Positions 33,801 to 42,740 of a DNA stretch of 45,309 bases are shown piece by piece (position 1 is the first letter of the stretch; the number at the start of each line of letters is the position of its first letter). Source of the stretch: an uncultured Clostridia bacterium (GTDB lineage Bacteria > Bacillota > Clostridia > TANB77 > CAG-508). The notes under the pieces were generated by a model. The model saw only the letters and a program-made list of their open reading frames with translations. It ran no database searches and was not told where the DNA came from. The translations under genes and the position numbers were made by a program. The stretch spans positions 1-45,309 of the forward strand of contig CALXWV010000007.1 in assembly GCA_944392515.1 (NCBI GenBank), in the 5' to 3' direction.

Positions 33801-36800
33801 CATCAGGTTTTACATTAACTAATCTTCTCATTGCTATAATTGGTTGTATAGTTTGAACTATTCTTTTAGATAATTGAGCCGAGTTTACTACAGCATCTGG
33901 TATATCCATATTAATATTTTCAAACTTTTTATTTATTTTATCTTCATAATTATTTCTTAAAGCTTTATTCTCAACATCAAAATTTCCTCTTCCAACAAAT
34001 TTTTCTTTATCTATTTCAAATTCTAAATCTCCTTCTTCATATACTAAATTTGTGGCAAGAAAGCTTTTTTGCCTATTTTCTTCTCTTAGCCTTCTTGTTA
34101 TTAAAATACCATCATCTATTTTTTCATAGTCTATAAACATTTTATTAAAAGTTGGATGTGAATAAAATGCTGCGAAATCTGAAAGTAATATATCCATATA
34201 ACTTGTTACTTCAAGAGTTACCGGTGTTATTCCAGTATTTTTTATACTTATTTTTCTAATTTCTATTGGCAAATTAGGAACAATAGTAACTTTCATAGTT
34301 ATCATTAAATTCCCATCTTGTATAACTACTTTATCGTCTGATGTAGTAAATAATATTTTATTTTTATCTGATACAGTATCATATATTTTTTTAGAGTTAA
34401 TGTCTTTAATATACACATGAATATTATTACTTATAATATCATTACCAAATTTAGTATAACTACTTCCATCATCTTTCATCACAATAGAGTATTTTTCATT
34501 TGCTAAAACATTAATTCCTGATGTTCTTTCAGTGTATTCCTCATAATCTTTATATTTAATTTTTTCAACCTTTTCCTTTCTTTCTTTTGTAGTAATCATA
34601 TCTTTAGGCATTTTTTCTTCTAACAAAATTTCTGTTCCTTCAATTTGTGCATTTCTAATAAATCTTTTTTGAAATATATTGTTATTCATTAAATTATTTA
34701 TTGAAGAAAGAATTAAGCCTTGATGATGTGCCATAAATGTTTTATTAACAGCCTTTTTAGGTTTATAATCTATGGACTCATAAAATCCATATTTCCCTGT
34801 TCCAGAATTTTTATCTATTAATTTTAGATTCTCCACCGCTTCTTTTGGATAAAATGTAAGTGCCATTGCAGTAGAATAAGGGCTGATTACTATTTCATCA
34901 TCTAAATCTCTCTTTAAACCTAGCCAAGGAACACCAAATGTTTTATATTGATAATTGCCTTTAAAATCTTTTGTATTATATGCTGACTCAGATATTCCCC
35001 AAGGTATACCTAACTTTTTAGCATATTTTCTTTGACTTAGTATTGAAAATCTACAAGATTCATCTAATAAAGATGTTTCATAAGAAGGAATATTAATGCA
35101 AGGCATTAAATATTCAAAAGCTGTTCCGCCCCAAGATATTAAACCTTTATATAATCCCATTTTAGTCAATAGTCTTGAGCAATTATTCCAATGTTTGCTA
35201 GGTACATCTCTTTTAGCTATAGCAATAATACTTGTCTGTCTAGCTTCTGATGCTAACAAATCATAATATGAATTAACTAAAGTATTTGCTTCTATATTAT
35301 ATCCAACTGAAAATAATCCAATTTTATAATCATATAATTTGCTAAAATCTGTTTGATTAATTAATATATCTATTCTTTTTACTAAGCTAATAATTTGATT
35401 ATTTAATTGTTCATCAATCTTATCTTTATTATTTTCTTTATTGTTTTCTTTTGTTTTATTTGCTTTTACTTCTATCAAAAATTGCTTAACTGTATATAAA
35501 TATCCGATTAGATTTCCACTGTCTACTGATGAAATAAATAATGGTTTAACCGCATCAAGTGTATAGATATTATACCAATTATATAAATGTCCATTCCACT
35601 TTTCTAAATCTTCAATTGTTGTTATAGTCTTTTCAATCATATCTATAGTATCTTTTAAATTTTCAAACTTTAGGTCATAAGCTGACATCATTGCCATTAA
35701 CGATAATCCTATATTTGTTGGAGATGTTATTGCTGATTTTTTTGCCTTTCTATCTGCTTGATAATTATCTGATGGAAGATTATTTACCATATTATCTTTA
35801 AAATATTGCCAGGTTCTTTTGGCTATATCTAATAAAAATTCTTTATCTCCATCTTCTAGGCTGTCTGAAAGTATCTTTTCATTTTTCACACCTAATTTAT
35901 ACATTATAAGTGGTGCTAGAAGCCAAATTAATCCTAAAATAAAAGACAATATGCAAAGTAAATTAATATTATATAAAATAACTCCAAAAGAAATTGCTAA
36001 TAAAACTATCCCAGCAAAAACATTAGGAAGCATTGATAAATAATATCCACTTACTGTTTTTTTACTACTTTTTTCAGCATCATTTGAAGTAGTCCATTCC
36101 AGCATAAAATTATGTGATATTTTCATTCTATATATACTTTTTATAAATGCATTTATTTCTAGATAAGCCATGTCTGGCAGAATTGAAAGTTTAACTAAGA
36201 ATCTGTAAATTGCACCTTGCACTTTAGTAAATTCTTTAGAAATTAGCCTTTGCTCTTCTGTTTTATAATTCATAAAAATATCTAATAGTTCTAATATACT
36301 AGGAAATGCTAAAAATATAATTGCAAGTAAAAAAAACAAATTAAAATTAGCTTTAGTAAAAATTGCAAAAGCAAAGCAAATTACTATTAATAATAACTCA
36401 AAAAAATCTTCTAAATCTCTTGCTAAATTATCCAAGATTTTATATTTTGATAAATTATTTAATGTAGAATTAAGCCATGGTAGTATTTGCACATCTCCTC
36501 TTATCCATCTATGCTTTCTTTTTCTATATGAGATATAATTTGATGGATAGCCATCCATTAAAAGTATATCTGATGCTAAGCCACATCTTAAATAACTTCC
36601 TTCTAATAAATCATGACTAAGTACACTATTTTCAGGTATTGTATCTTTTAAAACATCATAAAAAACTTCTACATCATATATCCCTTTTCCCGTATAAATG
36701 CCTTCATCAAAATTATCTTGATAAACATCTGAAATTGCATTTGTATAAAGGTCAGTTCCACCTGCTCCTGCAAAAAGTATTGAGAATATTGTTCTTCTTT

Positions 36801-38700
36801 CATCTTTTATATCTACACTAACCCTAGGTTGAATTAGACCATGACCTGAAACTACAGTATTAGTAATCTTATTTACTTTAGGTTTATTTAAAACATGTGC
36901 AATTGTTCCAACTAACTTTTCTGCTTGATTCATCGATAAATTTGTATCACTATCTATTGTTATTACATATTTTATTTTAGGTAAATTATTGCAAGTATTT
37001 ACCCAAAATGGATTTTTGCCAGTTACTAAATACTCATTTAGCTGAGTTAAAATACCTCTTTTTCTTTCCCAGCCCATGAAACATCTTTCACTTGTAGACC
37101 ATTCTCTTTTTCTATATATAAAATTAAAAACATTCCCGTATTTATTGTTTAATTCTTCAGTGCACCTTTTACCAACTTCAGCAATTTTATCATCCTTTTT
37201 ATTTTTTTCACTTTTTTCACTAGTGCAATCTCCTAAAAGTGTAAAATACAAATTATCACTTTTATTAGCTAAATAGTAAACCTCAAGTTTATGAAAAAAA
37301 TTAGTTACATCCTCTTCATCTTTTAAAAGTGCTGGTATTACACACATAGTAGCATATTCTTTTGGAATACCTTTTTCTTGAAAATCTAATTTAGGAAGAA
37401 CTTTAGGTTTTACTATTTTACTTAGTATATATTGTAAAAATTTTGTTACAACATTTTGAATAGGTATAAAACATAAAAGCCCTAATATCCAAGATTTTGT
37501 GCATAGAAGTATAGTTAATGCAATTGTTAAAATATAGATGCTAAATACATATATTTTAGACTTAGTTTTATTAGAAATAAACTTTACTTTTTTATTTAAT
37601 AAATTACTTAGAAATTCATCTTTTCCATCACCTATAAGGTAATAACCCACATGGGTATTTTTTTGGCTTTTACTATTTTTTGTATTATTCTTCTTAGTAT
37701 TACATAACTCTAGACACTTTTGAGTAATATACACTTCAGAAAGCTTTGTTTTCTTTGCAATTTCTTCAATAGCTCCTCTGTAATTTGCTTTACTATGATA
37801 GTCCATTATTTTATACACTTTATCTGAGTTTAGCATTTTTTCAACAATACTTGTATTTTCAAAAATAGATAAAATATCCATTCTAGAAATAGCTTTAATA
37901 CTAAGTATGGAGTTTTGCATAGACACACGTTTTAAGGCAATATCAAAATGCTCTTTATTAGTAACTTCGCTTAAAGTCATTCCATTTTTCTGTACTTGTT
38001 CTTCTAAAATATCTAAAAAAGGAGCAGTTTCTTTTCCATAAGTTTTAAGTCTATATGTCATATATTCAATAAACGGATATAAATCACAATCAAGTTTAAT
38101 CTTCTTTACATTTTTGTTTTCTAATATTCTTTGTACCATATTTTCAACTTTAAACTTTTGCATTTGAGAAACAAATATCTTTTCACAAATCCCCCTAATT
38201 TTTTCAATAATAGAAATTTGTAAAAACACTCCTATATTCCATATCTCATCCATATATAGATTTTTTTGAGTTTGATAGCTATTTATATATTCAGTAAGTT
38301 CTCCTTCATCTATTCTTCCATCTGTATTCATAACGATTTCATTAGATAAAACAAATACTCTTGCAAATCCCGCATTTACACCATTTGCAATTCTAGGAAA
38401 TTTCTCATATTTACTTTTGCTTAATGTTTTTTGCAGAATTTTTACTGTATTTTCTATCAAATAATAATTATCTAAAAGCCACTCTCCTGCTGGATGTATT
38501 GGAATGCCAAGTTTTACATGCTGATTTAATAAAGTATATATTAATGATATATACTCAAAATTATCCAATACCCTAGGAATTGGATAAGTGTTAATATCTG
38601 ATTTATCTTTAATAATACTATCTGCAGCAAATTTTGCTAAATACTCTTTTAATAACTTTTTATCTAGTACAATTTCTTTTGTATTTAAAATTTTATACAT
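30814..38700 (-). CDS. Cyclic beta-1,2-glucan synthase-like giant protein (GT84-GH94)
   Basis: A 2628-residue polytopic enzyme resembling NdvB/ChvB. In order: a soluble N-terminal region (1-380); membrane helices (about 383-430); and a GT2/GT84-like transferase (IDSDTNLS about 583, HDLLEGSYLRCG, RKHRWIRGD about 730). More membrane segments follow (about 770-815 and 897-940). A glucoamylase-like domain has YLMPCINIPSYETSLLDES, GISESAYN and MAHHQG (about 1325). Beta-rich linker domains lead to a GH94-type phosphorylase domain (GGAIGYRDQLQDAMAL, GGDWNDGMN about 2270, GGWTWYTGSSGW about 2520). Known homologues build, cyclise and trim beta-1,2-glucans. The ATG at 38698-38700 is preferred; the upstream GTG abuts the GGGGAG site. 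The actual product in this organism is inferred. Confidence 0.87.
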   Translation of the reverse strand: MYKILNTKEIVLDKKLLKEYLAKFAADSIIKDKSDINTYPIPRVLDNFEYISLIYTLLNQHVKLGIPIHPAGEWLLDNYYLIENTVKILQKTLSKSKYEKFPRIANGVNAGFARVFVLSNEIVMNTDGRIDEGELTEYINSYQTQKNLYMDEIWNIGVFLQISIIEKIRGICEKIFVSQMQKFKVENMVQRILENKNVKKIKLDCDLYPFIEYMTYRLKTYGKETAPFLDILEEQVQKNGMTLSEVTNKEHFDIALKRVSMQNSILSIKAISRMDILSIFENTSIVEKMLNSDKVYKIMDYHSKANYRGAIEEIAKKTKLSEVYITQKCLELCNTKKNNTKNSKSQKNTHVGYYLIGDGKDEFLSNLLNKKVKFISNKTKSKIYVFSIYILTIALTILLCTKSWILGLLCFIPIQNVVTKFLQYILSKIVKPKVLPKLDFQEKGIPKEYATMCVIPALLKDEEDVTNFFHKLEVYYLANKSDNLYFTLLGDCTSEKSEKNKKDDKIAEVGKRCTEELNNKYGNVFNFIYRKREWSTSERCFMGWERKRGILTQLNEYLVTGKNPFWVNTCNNLPKIKYVITIDSDTNLSMNQAEKLVGTIAHVLNKPKVNKITNTVVSGHGLIQPRVSVDIKDERRTIFSILFAGAGGTDLYTNAISDVYQDNFDEGIYTGKGIYDVEVFYDVLKDTIPENSVLSHDLLEGSYLRCGLASDILLMDGYPSNYISYRKRKHRWIRGDVQILPWLNSTLNNLSKYKILDNLARDLEDFFELLLIVICFAFAIFTKANFNLFFLLAIIFLAFPSILELLDIFMNYKTEEQRLISKEFTKVQGAIYRFLVKLSILPDMAYLEINAFIKSIYRMKISHNFMLEWTTSNDAEKSSKKTVSGYYLSMLPNVFAGIVLLAISFGVILYNINLLCILSFILGLIWLLAPLIMYKLGVKNEKILSDSLEDGDKEFLLDIAKRTWQYFKDNMVNNLPSDNYQADRKAKKSAITSPTNIGLSLMAMMSAYDLKFENLKDTIDMIEKTITTIEDLEKWNGHLYNWYNIYTLDAVKPLFISSVDSGNLIGYLYTVKQFLIEVKANKTKENNKENNKDKIDEQLNNQIISLVKRIDILINQTDFSKLYDYKIGLFSVGYNIEANTLVNSYYDLLASEARQTSIIAIAKRDVPSKHWNNCSRLLTKMGLYKGLISWGGTAFEYLMPCINIPSYETSLLDESCRFSILSQRKYAKKLGIPWGISESAYNTKDFKGNYQYKTFGVPWLGLKRDLDDEIVISPYSTAMALTFYPKEAVENLKLIDKNSGTGKYGFYESIDYKPKKAVNKTFMAHHQGLILSSINNLMNNNIFQKRFIRNAQIEGTEILLEEKMPKDMITTKERKEKVEKIKYKDYEEYTERTSGINVLANEKYSIVMKDDGSSYTKFGNDIISNNIHVYIKDINSKKIYDTVSDKNKILFTTSDDKVVIQDGNLMITMKVTIVPNLPIEIRKISIKNTGITPVTLEVTSYMDILLSDFAAFYSHPTFNKMFIDYEKIDDGILITRRLREENRQKSFLATNLVYEEGDLEFEIDKEKFVGRGNFDVENKALRNNYEDKINKKFENINMDIPDAVVNSAQLSKRIVQTIQPIIAMRRLVNVKPDEVKNVFLINSAGDSKEEATENLKEYIKSERLNTIFDISKSHSFAEARYLDIKGKDIDLYQKMLEKLLFPDHKENKIELDLSTEKLWKYGISGDNPILLVKLRDKNDTYLMKEIAKAKEYFNMKNILVDIIILSKNEIQSNFKTLINIPLEDKRVIEARANLILDSKLGSINIQMKELGKKKKEDKIILNKGKSSKNIEIDTSKLLYYNGYGGFSEDGNEYHIIVNKHNKTPAVWCNIMANDKFGTLTTEALGGYTWYYNCKTNRLTEFSNDALLDKPSELIILKENDEYFSISPNILADEGNYHITYGFGYSCFNHIYKDIEEELTIFVPVNDSLKISKLSLKNTSLKKKKIIIYYSVDLLLGERKDRFVNFKFKENYNLLLIKNNINPNYYAYITSNEPINYTNNLIQINVEIDSLETKDITLILGAEKTETECMEIGTKYLGKENEALEEVKKYWMDKVKIAKAKTPLTSFDILQNGWALYQTIASRKFAKTGFYQSGGAIGYRDQLQDAMALKYLDSNILKNQILLHAKHQFKEGDVLHWWHNENNLGIRARYSDTMLWLAYAVITYIDFTGDYSILNEEVEYVKGRKLKENEHDYMDKFTFTEEKESIYHHCMRGINKSLNYDFFPKINGGDWNDGMNKVGIKGIGESVWLGFFLYSILIKFAEYSKYITRFANKETAIAMQEEKRMVDVKNIDTDENSDEYERLIKIAEKLKKNLNTEGWDGRWFKRATTDDGKVLGSAVNKECKIDGISQSWSIISNAGDNDKKYIAMDSMENYLVDRENNLVKLLAPPFQNEEFKPGYIASYAKGMRENGGQYTHAAIWGAIAESILNRPKKAIEIYKMINPIEHAKTEEQAIKYKVEPYAIEADIYSENEFAGRGGWTWYTGSSGWLFTLQTEYILGLKIHHEILKIKPCVPDDWSNFEVTFKWKKAIYNIKYERKQIANEKNKKENGESKEISNITGDNLQMYLDGKKVDEIKLANEGNFEVKVEF

Positions 38701-38716
38701 AAAAAATTCCACTCCC

Positions 38717-38756
38717 CGAATATGTTTTTACACATATTGTTTCCGGTTTGTGGAAA
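38717..38756 (-). repeat. Hairpins in the leader of the glucan synthase gene
   Basis: Just upstream of GGGGAG, the minus strand contains CAATATG...CATATTC (about 6 bp, 8-base loop) and, before it, TTTCC...GGAAA. No recognised riboswitch signature was found. These could influence access to the ribosome binding site. The rest of 38701-38848 is AT-rich, with a TATAAT but no good -35. Confidence 0.35.
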
Positions 38757-38848
38757 ATTATACTTTTATTGATATATTTAGGTTTTTATTACTATTTTTT
38801 AATTATATAAATTTTATTTTCATGAATTCGTTTGAAAATAAATTAATT

Positions 38849-39598
38849 TTAATCTTTTATTTTTAGTTTTCTTAATTCATCTTTTTGCTCTTTTGTTAGT
38901 CTATATGATTCAATTGCTTTTTGAATAGATTTGTTGTATGTAAAACTATTGATTTTTACATTTAATTTATTTTCTTTTTTTAAATTCATACAGTCATCAT
39001 TTTTTAAATTACTTTTAGTTTGATTATTACTCTCTTTAATTAATTTTTCTTTGAAAAATGATTTGGTTTTATCATAAAACTTAATAAAACAAACTGAGTA
39101 TGCCCAAGCAACTGCCATTTGTGCATAATATCCTTCATGTTTTATTTTAGATAATATTTTTAAAACTTTGTCTATATATTTTTCATCTATAAAATACTGT
39201 AGAATCATCACAACTGCAAATCTAATCTCATATTCTTGTTTAGATTTTAAATACTTTTGTAAAAAGTCCCACATATTATCTTTATCATTTTTTACCTTTT
39301 TTAGACTACTGCAAAAAGTATCACAAACAGCCCAATTATTTATTAGTGGTATAAAATTTTCAATTTGTTCATAATTTATCTCTTTTTCTAAACCAATTAA
39401 CATCCCTTTAAGCATTATTTCTTCATAATATTTTGTTGGAATTTCTGCATAACTTACGAGCTTACTTATATTTTTTGCATACTTTCTAAGCTCTGGCAAT
39501 CTTACTCCTATTATATTATTAACACCTGGGCATAATTTAATCTGAAACTGCCTGTATTTTTCATCTTGCATATTAAATAAATCTTTTTCTATGTTCAT
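38849..39598 (-). CDS. AlkD-like DNA alkylation repair protein
   Basis: The 249-residue protein is built of HEAT-like helical repeats. It resembles AlkC/AlkD DNA glycosylases, which remove N3- or N7-alkylated bases. Recognisable stretches are GVRLPELRKYAKNI, EEIMLKGMLIG, FIPLINNWAVCDTFCSSLK and HEGYYAQMAVAWAYSVCF, where the W and D of NNWAVCD fit the active cleft. An inserted Lys/Asn-rich segment lies near residues 190-215. It is encoded 16 bases after the MBL hydrolase gene and probably shares its transcript. Confidence 0.87.
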   Translation of the reverse strand: MNIEKDLFNMQDEKYRQFQIKLCPGVNNIIGVRLPELRKYAKNISKLVSYAEIPTKYYEEIMLKGMLIGLEKEINYEQIENFIPLINNWAVCDTFCSSLKKVKNDKDNMWDFLQKYLKSKQEYEIRFAVVMILQYFIDEKYIDKVLKILSKIKHEGYYAQMAVAWAYSVCFIKFYDKTKSFFKEKLIKESNNQTKSNLKNDDCMNLKKENKLNVKINSFTYNKSIQKAIESYRLTKEQKDELRKLKIKD

Positions 39599-39614
39599 AT
39601 TTATTGTTCCTTTT

Positions 39615-40232
39615 TTAAAGAAAAAGTATAACTTCTTTTCCTTTTACTAACTTTTTAAAATTCTCACCATCTTCTTTTTTACCAGCAACACTTCCATAGT
39701 GAGTTGGAACAATAATGCTTACATGTATTGCATTTGCTAAATCTGCCGCTTCTTTATAATCCATTGTATATGTTCCACCAACTGGTAAAAATGCAACATC
39801 AGCTTTAACATTTCTTATCTCAGGAATATTATCAGTATCACCTGCAATATAATATTTTTTATTATCTAGTTCTATAATAAAACCTACCCATTTATTCTCT
39901 TTTGGATGAAAATGCTTATCCACATTAAATGCATAAGTTGTGGAAAACTTAATATCATCTATTTCATAATTTTCATTTGGCTCTACAATAAGGAGATTCT
40001 GTTTTCCTACTAATTTAATGGCATCTTCTTTTGCTGATAAAACTGTTATAATTTTTGTATTTTCTTTTAATATTTTTTCTATATCTTTAATAGAAAAATG
40101 GTCATAATGAGAATGTGTACAAAAAATATAATCAGCATCATGCACTTCTTCCTTTAATTCATATGGATCAATATATATTTTTTTATTTCCTAATAATTGA
40201 ACACTATTATTACAATTAACATTAAAATTCAT
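39615..40232 (-). CDS. MBL-fold metallo-hydrolase (UlaG/YtkL-like)
   Basis: The 205-residue metallo-beta-lactamase-fold enzyme has the metal-binding THSHYDHFS, then AGDTDNIPEIRNVKADVAFLPVGGTYTMDY and PTHYG. This combination is typical of the UlaG-like group of predicted metal-dependent hydrolases; the substrate is unknown. An AAAGGAG site lies about 32 bases ahead of the ATG, with a GCATA/TATGC hairpin in between, an unusual arrangement. It is followed by alkD. Confidence 0.88.
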   Translation of the reverse strand: MNFNVNCNNSVQLLGNKKIYIDPYELKEEVHDADYIFCTHSHYDHFSIKDIEKILKENTKIITVLSAKEDAIKLVGKQNLLIVEPNENYEIDDIKFSTTYAFNVDKHFHPKENKWVGFIIELDNKKYYIAGDTDNIPEIRNVKADVAFLPVGGTYTMDYKEAADLANAIHVSIIVPTHYGSVAGKKEDGENFKKLVKGKEVILFL

Positions 40233-40336
40233 AATAACTTTTTAGCATATTAATTTATGCTATTCTCCTTTCTTTATAAATTTTTATTTATTATATAACA
40301 AAATTTTAATATTTCATAGTATTTATTATAATAAAA

Positions 40337-40375
40337 AAAATGCCAATATAACCAAAATTCTTATATTGACATTTT
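40337..40375 (-). terminator. Terminator after the ferritin-like gene
   Basis: AAAATGTCAATATAA and TTATATTGGCATTTT on the minus strand pair over 15 positions with one mismatch around a 9-base loop and are followed by eight T. It closes the ASCH-yqeG-ferritin-like unit. Confidence 0.85.
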
Positions 40376-40379
40376 ATTA

Positions 40380-40730
40380 TTATTTTGCGTTATGAATTAA
40401 AAAATTATATTTATTTGCATGTCTTAGCTCATCTGTCATTATTGACATAAGCAAAGTATAACTATTTTTATTTGGCATTGCTCCCATTATTCTTCTATAT
40501 TTTTCAACAGCTCCTAATTCTCCAAATAAAGCCTTTTCTAGATTTGCTTTATACTTCATAGTATTATTTGCTACATTTTTGGAATTATCTTGAGGTAATA
40601 ACCCACCAGTAAATTCATAATATAATATTCTTAATATTTGATTATGCTTTCTTTGATCATTTCTAATACTTCTTATTATTTCTTTTTCTTTCTCAGTTGT
40701 AGCTTGATTTATTAAAGTATCATAAAACAT
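40380..40730 (-). CDS. Ferritin-like domain protein
   Basis: This small helical protein (116 residues from the chosen start) has carboxylate/His motifs: NDQRKHNQILR in helix 2, GELGAVEKYRRI in helix 3 and DELRHANKYNFL in helix 4. These are the expected di-iron ligands of rubrerythrin/ferritin-like domains. The first helix looks short, so the domain may be truncated or dimer-completed. The ATG at 40728-40730 comes one base after the yqeG stop (TAAAATG), preceded by GGAAG. An earlier ATG pair would overlap yqeG by 14 bases. Possible roles are iron handling or peroxide defence in an anaerobe. Confidence 0.78.
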   Translation of the reverse strand: MFYDTLINQATTEKEKEIIRSIRNDQRKHNQILRILYYEFTGGLLPQDNSKNVANNTMKYKANLEKALFGELGAVEKYRRIMGAMPNKNSYTLLMSIMTDELRHANKYNFLIHNAK

Positions 40731-40731
40731 T

Positions 40732-41229
40732 TTATCTTCCATCATCTTCTACTGTTTTTACTAGAGCAGTTTTCATATTGTTTCTTTTTCCTCCATATAT
40801 ATCATCAAATAAGCTATCTCCTACTACTAACACTTTATCTGGATCTAAATTCATTTTTTGGCAAGCTTTTAGGAAGTTTCTTTTTAAAGGCTTGTGTGCA
40901 AATCCTATATAATCTATACCTTTTTCCTTAAAATATTTTTCTATATTTTTGTCTTTTCCATTACTTAAAATTATTATCTTAATTTTACCCCTTAGACTCT
41001 CAATCCAATCCTTATTAGCTTTTGGCAGACTTTGCATATTTTTTCTTAATGTATCATCTACATCTAAAACAATTCCTTCTACTCCATATTTTTGCTTAAT
41101 TTTTTCTATCTCTTCTTCATTTAATTGAGTAACTTTGTCTACAGTAATATCTGGTTTTATTATTTTAGATAACATATAATTTACTAAGTCCATTAATTTA
41201 TTTGCTACCATTTCATCTAATGTCGTCAT
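40732..41229 (-). CDS. yqeG: YqeG-family HAD IIIA phosphatase
   Basis: The 165-residue HAD-superfamily protein has motif I LDVDDTLRKN (nucleophile D56, acid D58), motif II ILSNG, a lysine in HKPLKRNF, and motif III VVGDSLFDDIYGGKRNNM. The final segment is the YqeG hallmark. Members are predicted phosphatases found throughout Firmicutes, often near ribosome-associated genes; the substrate is unknown. It lies 26 bases after the ASCH gene and is coupled to the ferritin-like gene. Confidence 0.9.
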   Translation of the reverse strand: MTTLDEMVANKLMDLVNYMLSKIIKPDITVDKVTQLNEEEIEKIKQKYGVEGIVLDVDDTLRKNMQSLPKANKDWIESLRGKIKIIILSNGKDKNIEKYFKEKGIDYIGFAHKPLKRNFLKACQKMNLDPDKVLVVGDSLFDDIYGGKRNNMKTALVKTVEDDGR

Positions 41230-41255
41230 TTTGTTTTTCCTTTACTTATAGTCTA

Positions 41256-41639
41256 TCATATTTCATAATCCCATAGACTTAAATGTCCTTTAGCTTCAAT
41301 TGGCTCTTTAAATACTTCTATATCTGTAACTTGCCATCCATAATTTTCTTCAAAGGAGCTTTTAGTATATATATCCTTATTTTCTTTTAATAGCATTTCT
41401 TTAAATTCTGGAGACATTTTTATACAATCAACTAGTTTCACTTTTCCTAGTATCTTACCTGATGGTAAATTTTCCGGAAGATATTTAGAAAGTCTTTTCA
41501 TTGCTTCCTTATCTATACCTTTTCCTGCATGAATTAATAGTTCTCCTCTATATTTAGTTTGCCAACTTCTAAATTCAAATCTTTTATCTCCTTGCATTAT
41601 TAATGTCGCCCAAGGCTGTTTAATTGTTAAAACTTTCAT
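41256..41639 (-). CDS. ASCH-domain protein
   Basis: The 127-residue protein consists of one ASCH domain, a PUA-like beta-barrel fold. The opening MKVLTIKQPWATLIMQGDKR and EFRSWQTKYRGELLIHAGKG are characteristic. The family is linked to RNA binding or to amidohydrolysis of modified nucleosides. Without further motifs the activity cannot be fixed. It is first in the ASCH-yqeG-ferritin-like unit. Confidence 0.88.
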   Translation of the reverse strand: MKVLTIKQPWATLIMQGDKRFEFRSWQTKYRGELLIHAGKGIDKEAMKRLSKYLPENLPSGKILGKVKLVDCIKMSPEFKEMLLKENKDIYTKSSFEENYGWQVTDIEVFKEPIEAKGHLSLWDYEI

Positions 41640-41694
41640 TATATAACTCCTACATATAAAAACTATTTTTTAAAAACATATTATAAAATAACAA

Positions 41695-41719
41695 GCACCC
41701 TTATTATTAATAAGAGTGC
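41695..41719 (-). terminator. Terminator of the SDR gene
   Basis: GCACTCTTATT and AATAAGGGTGC on the minus strand form an 11-bp stem with one mismatch and a 3-base loop, followed by a T-rich stretch, 23 bases after the stop at 41742. Confidence 0.7.
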
Positions 41720-41741
41720 AATTTATTATATAACTTCTAAA

Positions 41742-42653
41742 TTATTTAGCTGCATTAAGGGCTTTCATCTCATTTGCAGATTTATTAAGCATTCTTTTAG
41801 CTATTGCACAAATAATAGGATTTGTAGCAGAAACCGCTTCTAAATTCTTTTTTAGACCTAACTCTTTTAGACATGTATCTACATAATCTACTGGTAAATC
41901 TATTCCTGAAATAAATGATGCCATATTTGAATTCAAAAATACCATAGGAAAAGCCATTTCATCAGAAGTAGCTAATCTACCAGCTAATCCTGCTTGAGCA
42001 ATAAGTCCTTCCTCACTTCCCACCATATCTTGAAATTCTTGCTTCATACCTGTATCTGTTGAACCAGGCATAACATTATTAATTCTAATACCTTTTTTAG
42101 CAAAATTTACTGATTGTTCACAAGCAAATTGTGAAAGACATCTCTTAGAATACATATATGCAAAAGTTGAAGGAGCAGAACTTGCTAATTTCTTTGTCAA
42201 ATCTTGAACTTCTTTCCAAGTAGTTGCATGAACTACTTTGTTTTGCTCTCTTTTAAATCTTTTCCATTCCTCTCCTGCTGTTGAAGTACAATAAACTATT
42301 GATCCACCTTTTGACATTCTTTTTGCTAAATATTTTAAAGTAATATACATATTAGCTGTATAGTTACAATCAAAAGTAGTTCTATAATCTGTTTTTGCTC
42401 CAGATAAACCAGCAACTCCAAAGAATGAATCTATATGATCTGGAATAATTTTAAATGCTTCATCTATATCTTTTTTATGAGATAAATTGCATTTTATAAA
42501 AGATGTAAAACCTTTTACTTTAGGAGAATTCATATCTATTCCATATACTTTAGCACCTAAGCTAATAAGCACTTTAGCTGTAGCTTCTCCCATTCCACTA
42601 GAAATACCTGTTACAACACATATTTTATCTTTATATCCCCAATAATCTTTCAT
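41742..42653 (-). CDS. SDR-family NAD(P)-dependent oxidoreductase
   Basis: The 303-residue Rossmann-fold dehydrogenase has cofactor loop TGISSGMGEA (about 16-25). D37 in GIDMNS favours NAD(H). YCTSTAG carries the catalytic Ser and YMYSK (about 162-166) the Tyr/Lys pair; PGSTDTGM follows. An insert between the Ser and Tyr regions and a C-terminal extension resemble the 3-alpha-hydroxysteroid/coniferyl alcohol dehydrogenase branch, but substrate assignment from motifs alone is unsafe. Monocistronic, with GAGAGG ahead of the ATG. Confidence 0.87.
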   Translation of the reverse strand: MKDYWGYKDKICVVTGISSGMGEATAKVLISLGAKVYGIDMNSPKVKGFTSFIKCNLSHKKDIDEAFKIIPDHIDSFFGVAGLSGAKTDYRTTFDCNYTANMYITLKYLAKRMSKGGSIVYCTSTAGEEWKRFKREQNKVVHATTWKEVQDLTKKLASSAPSTFAYMYSKRCLSQFACEQSVNFAKKGIRINNVMPGSTDTGMKQEFQDMVGSEEGLIAQAGLAGRLATSDEMAFPMVFLNSNMASFISGIDLPVDYVDTCLKELGLKKNLEAVSATNPIICAIAKRMLNKSANEMKALNAAK

Positions 42654-42740
42654 TTGTATTCCTCTCTTTCTTTAGTTTTATTTTTAATTTTTTATACTTT
42701 CTTTTGACATTATACAATAAATTTTTCTTGAATGTAAATA

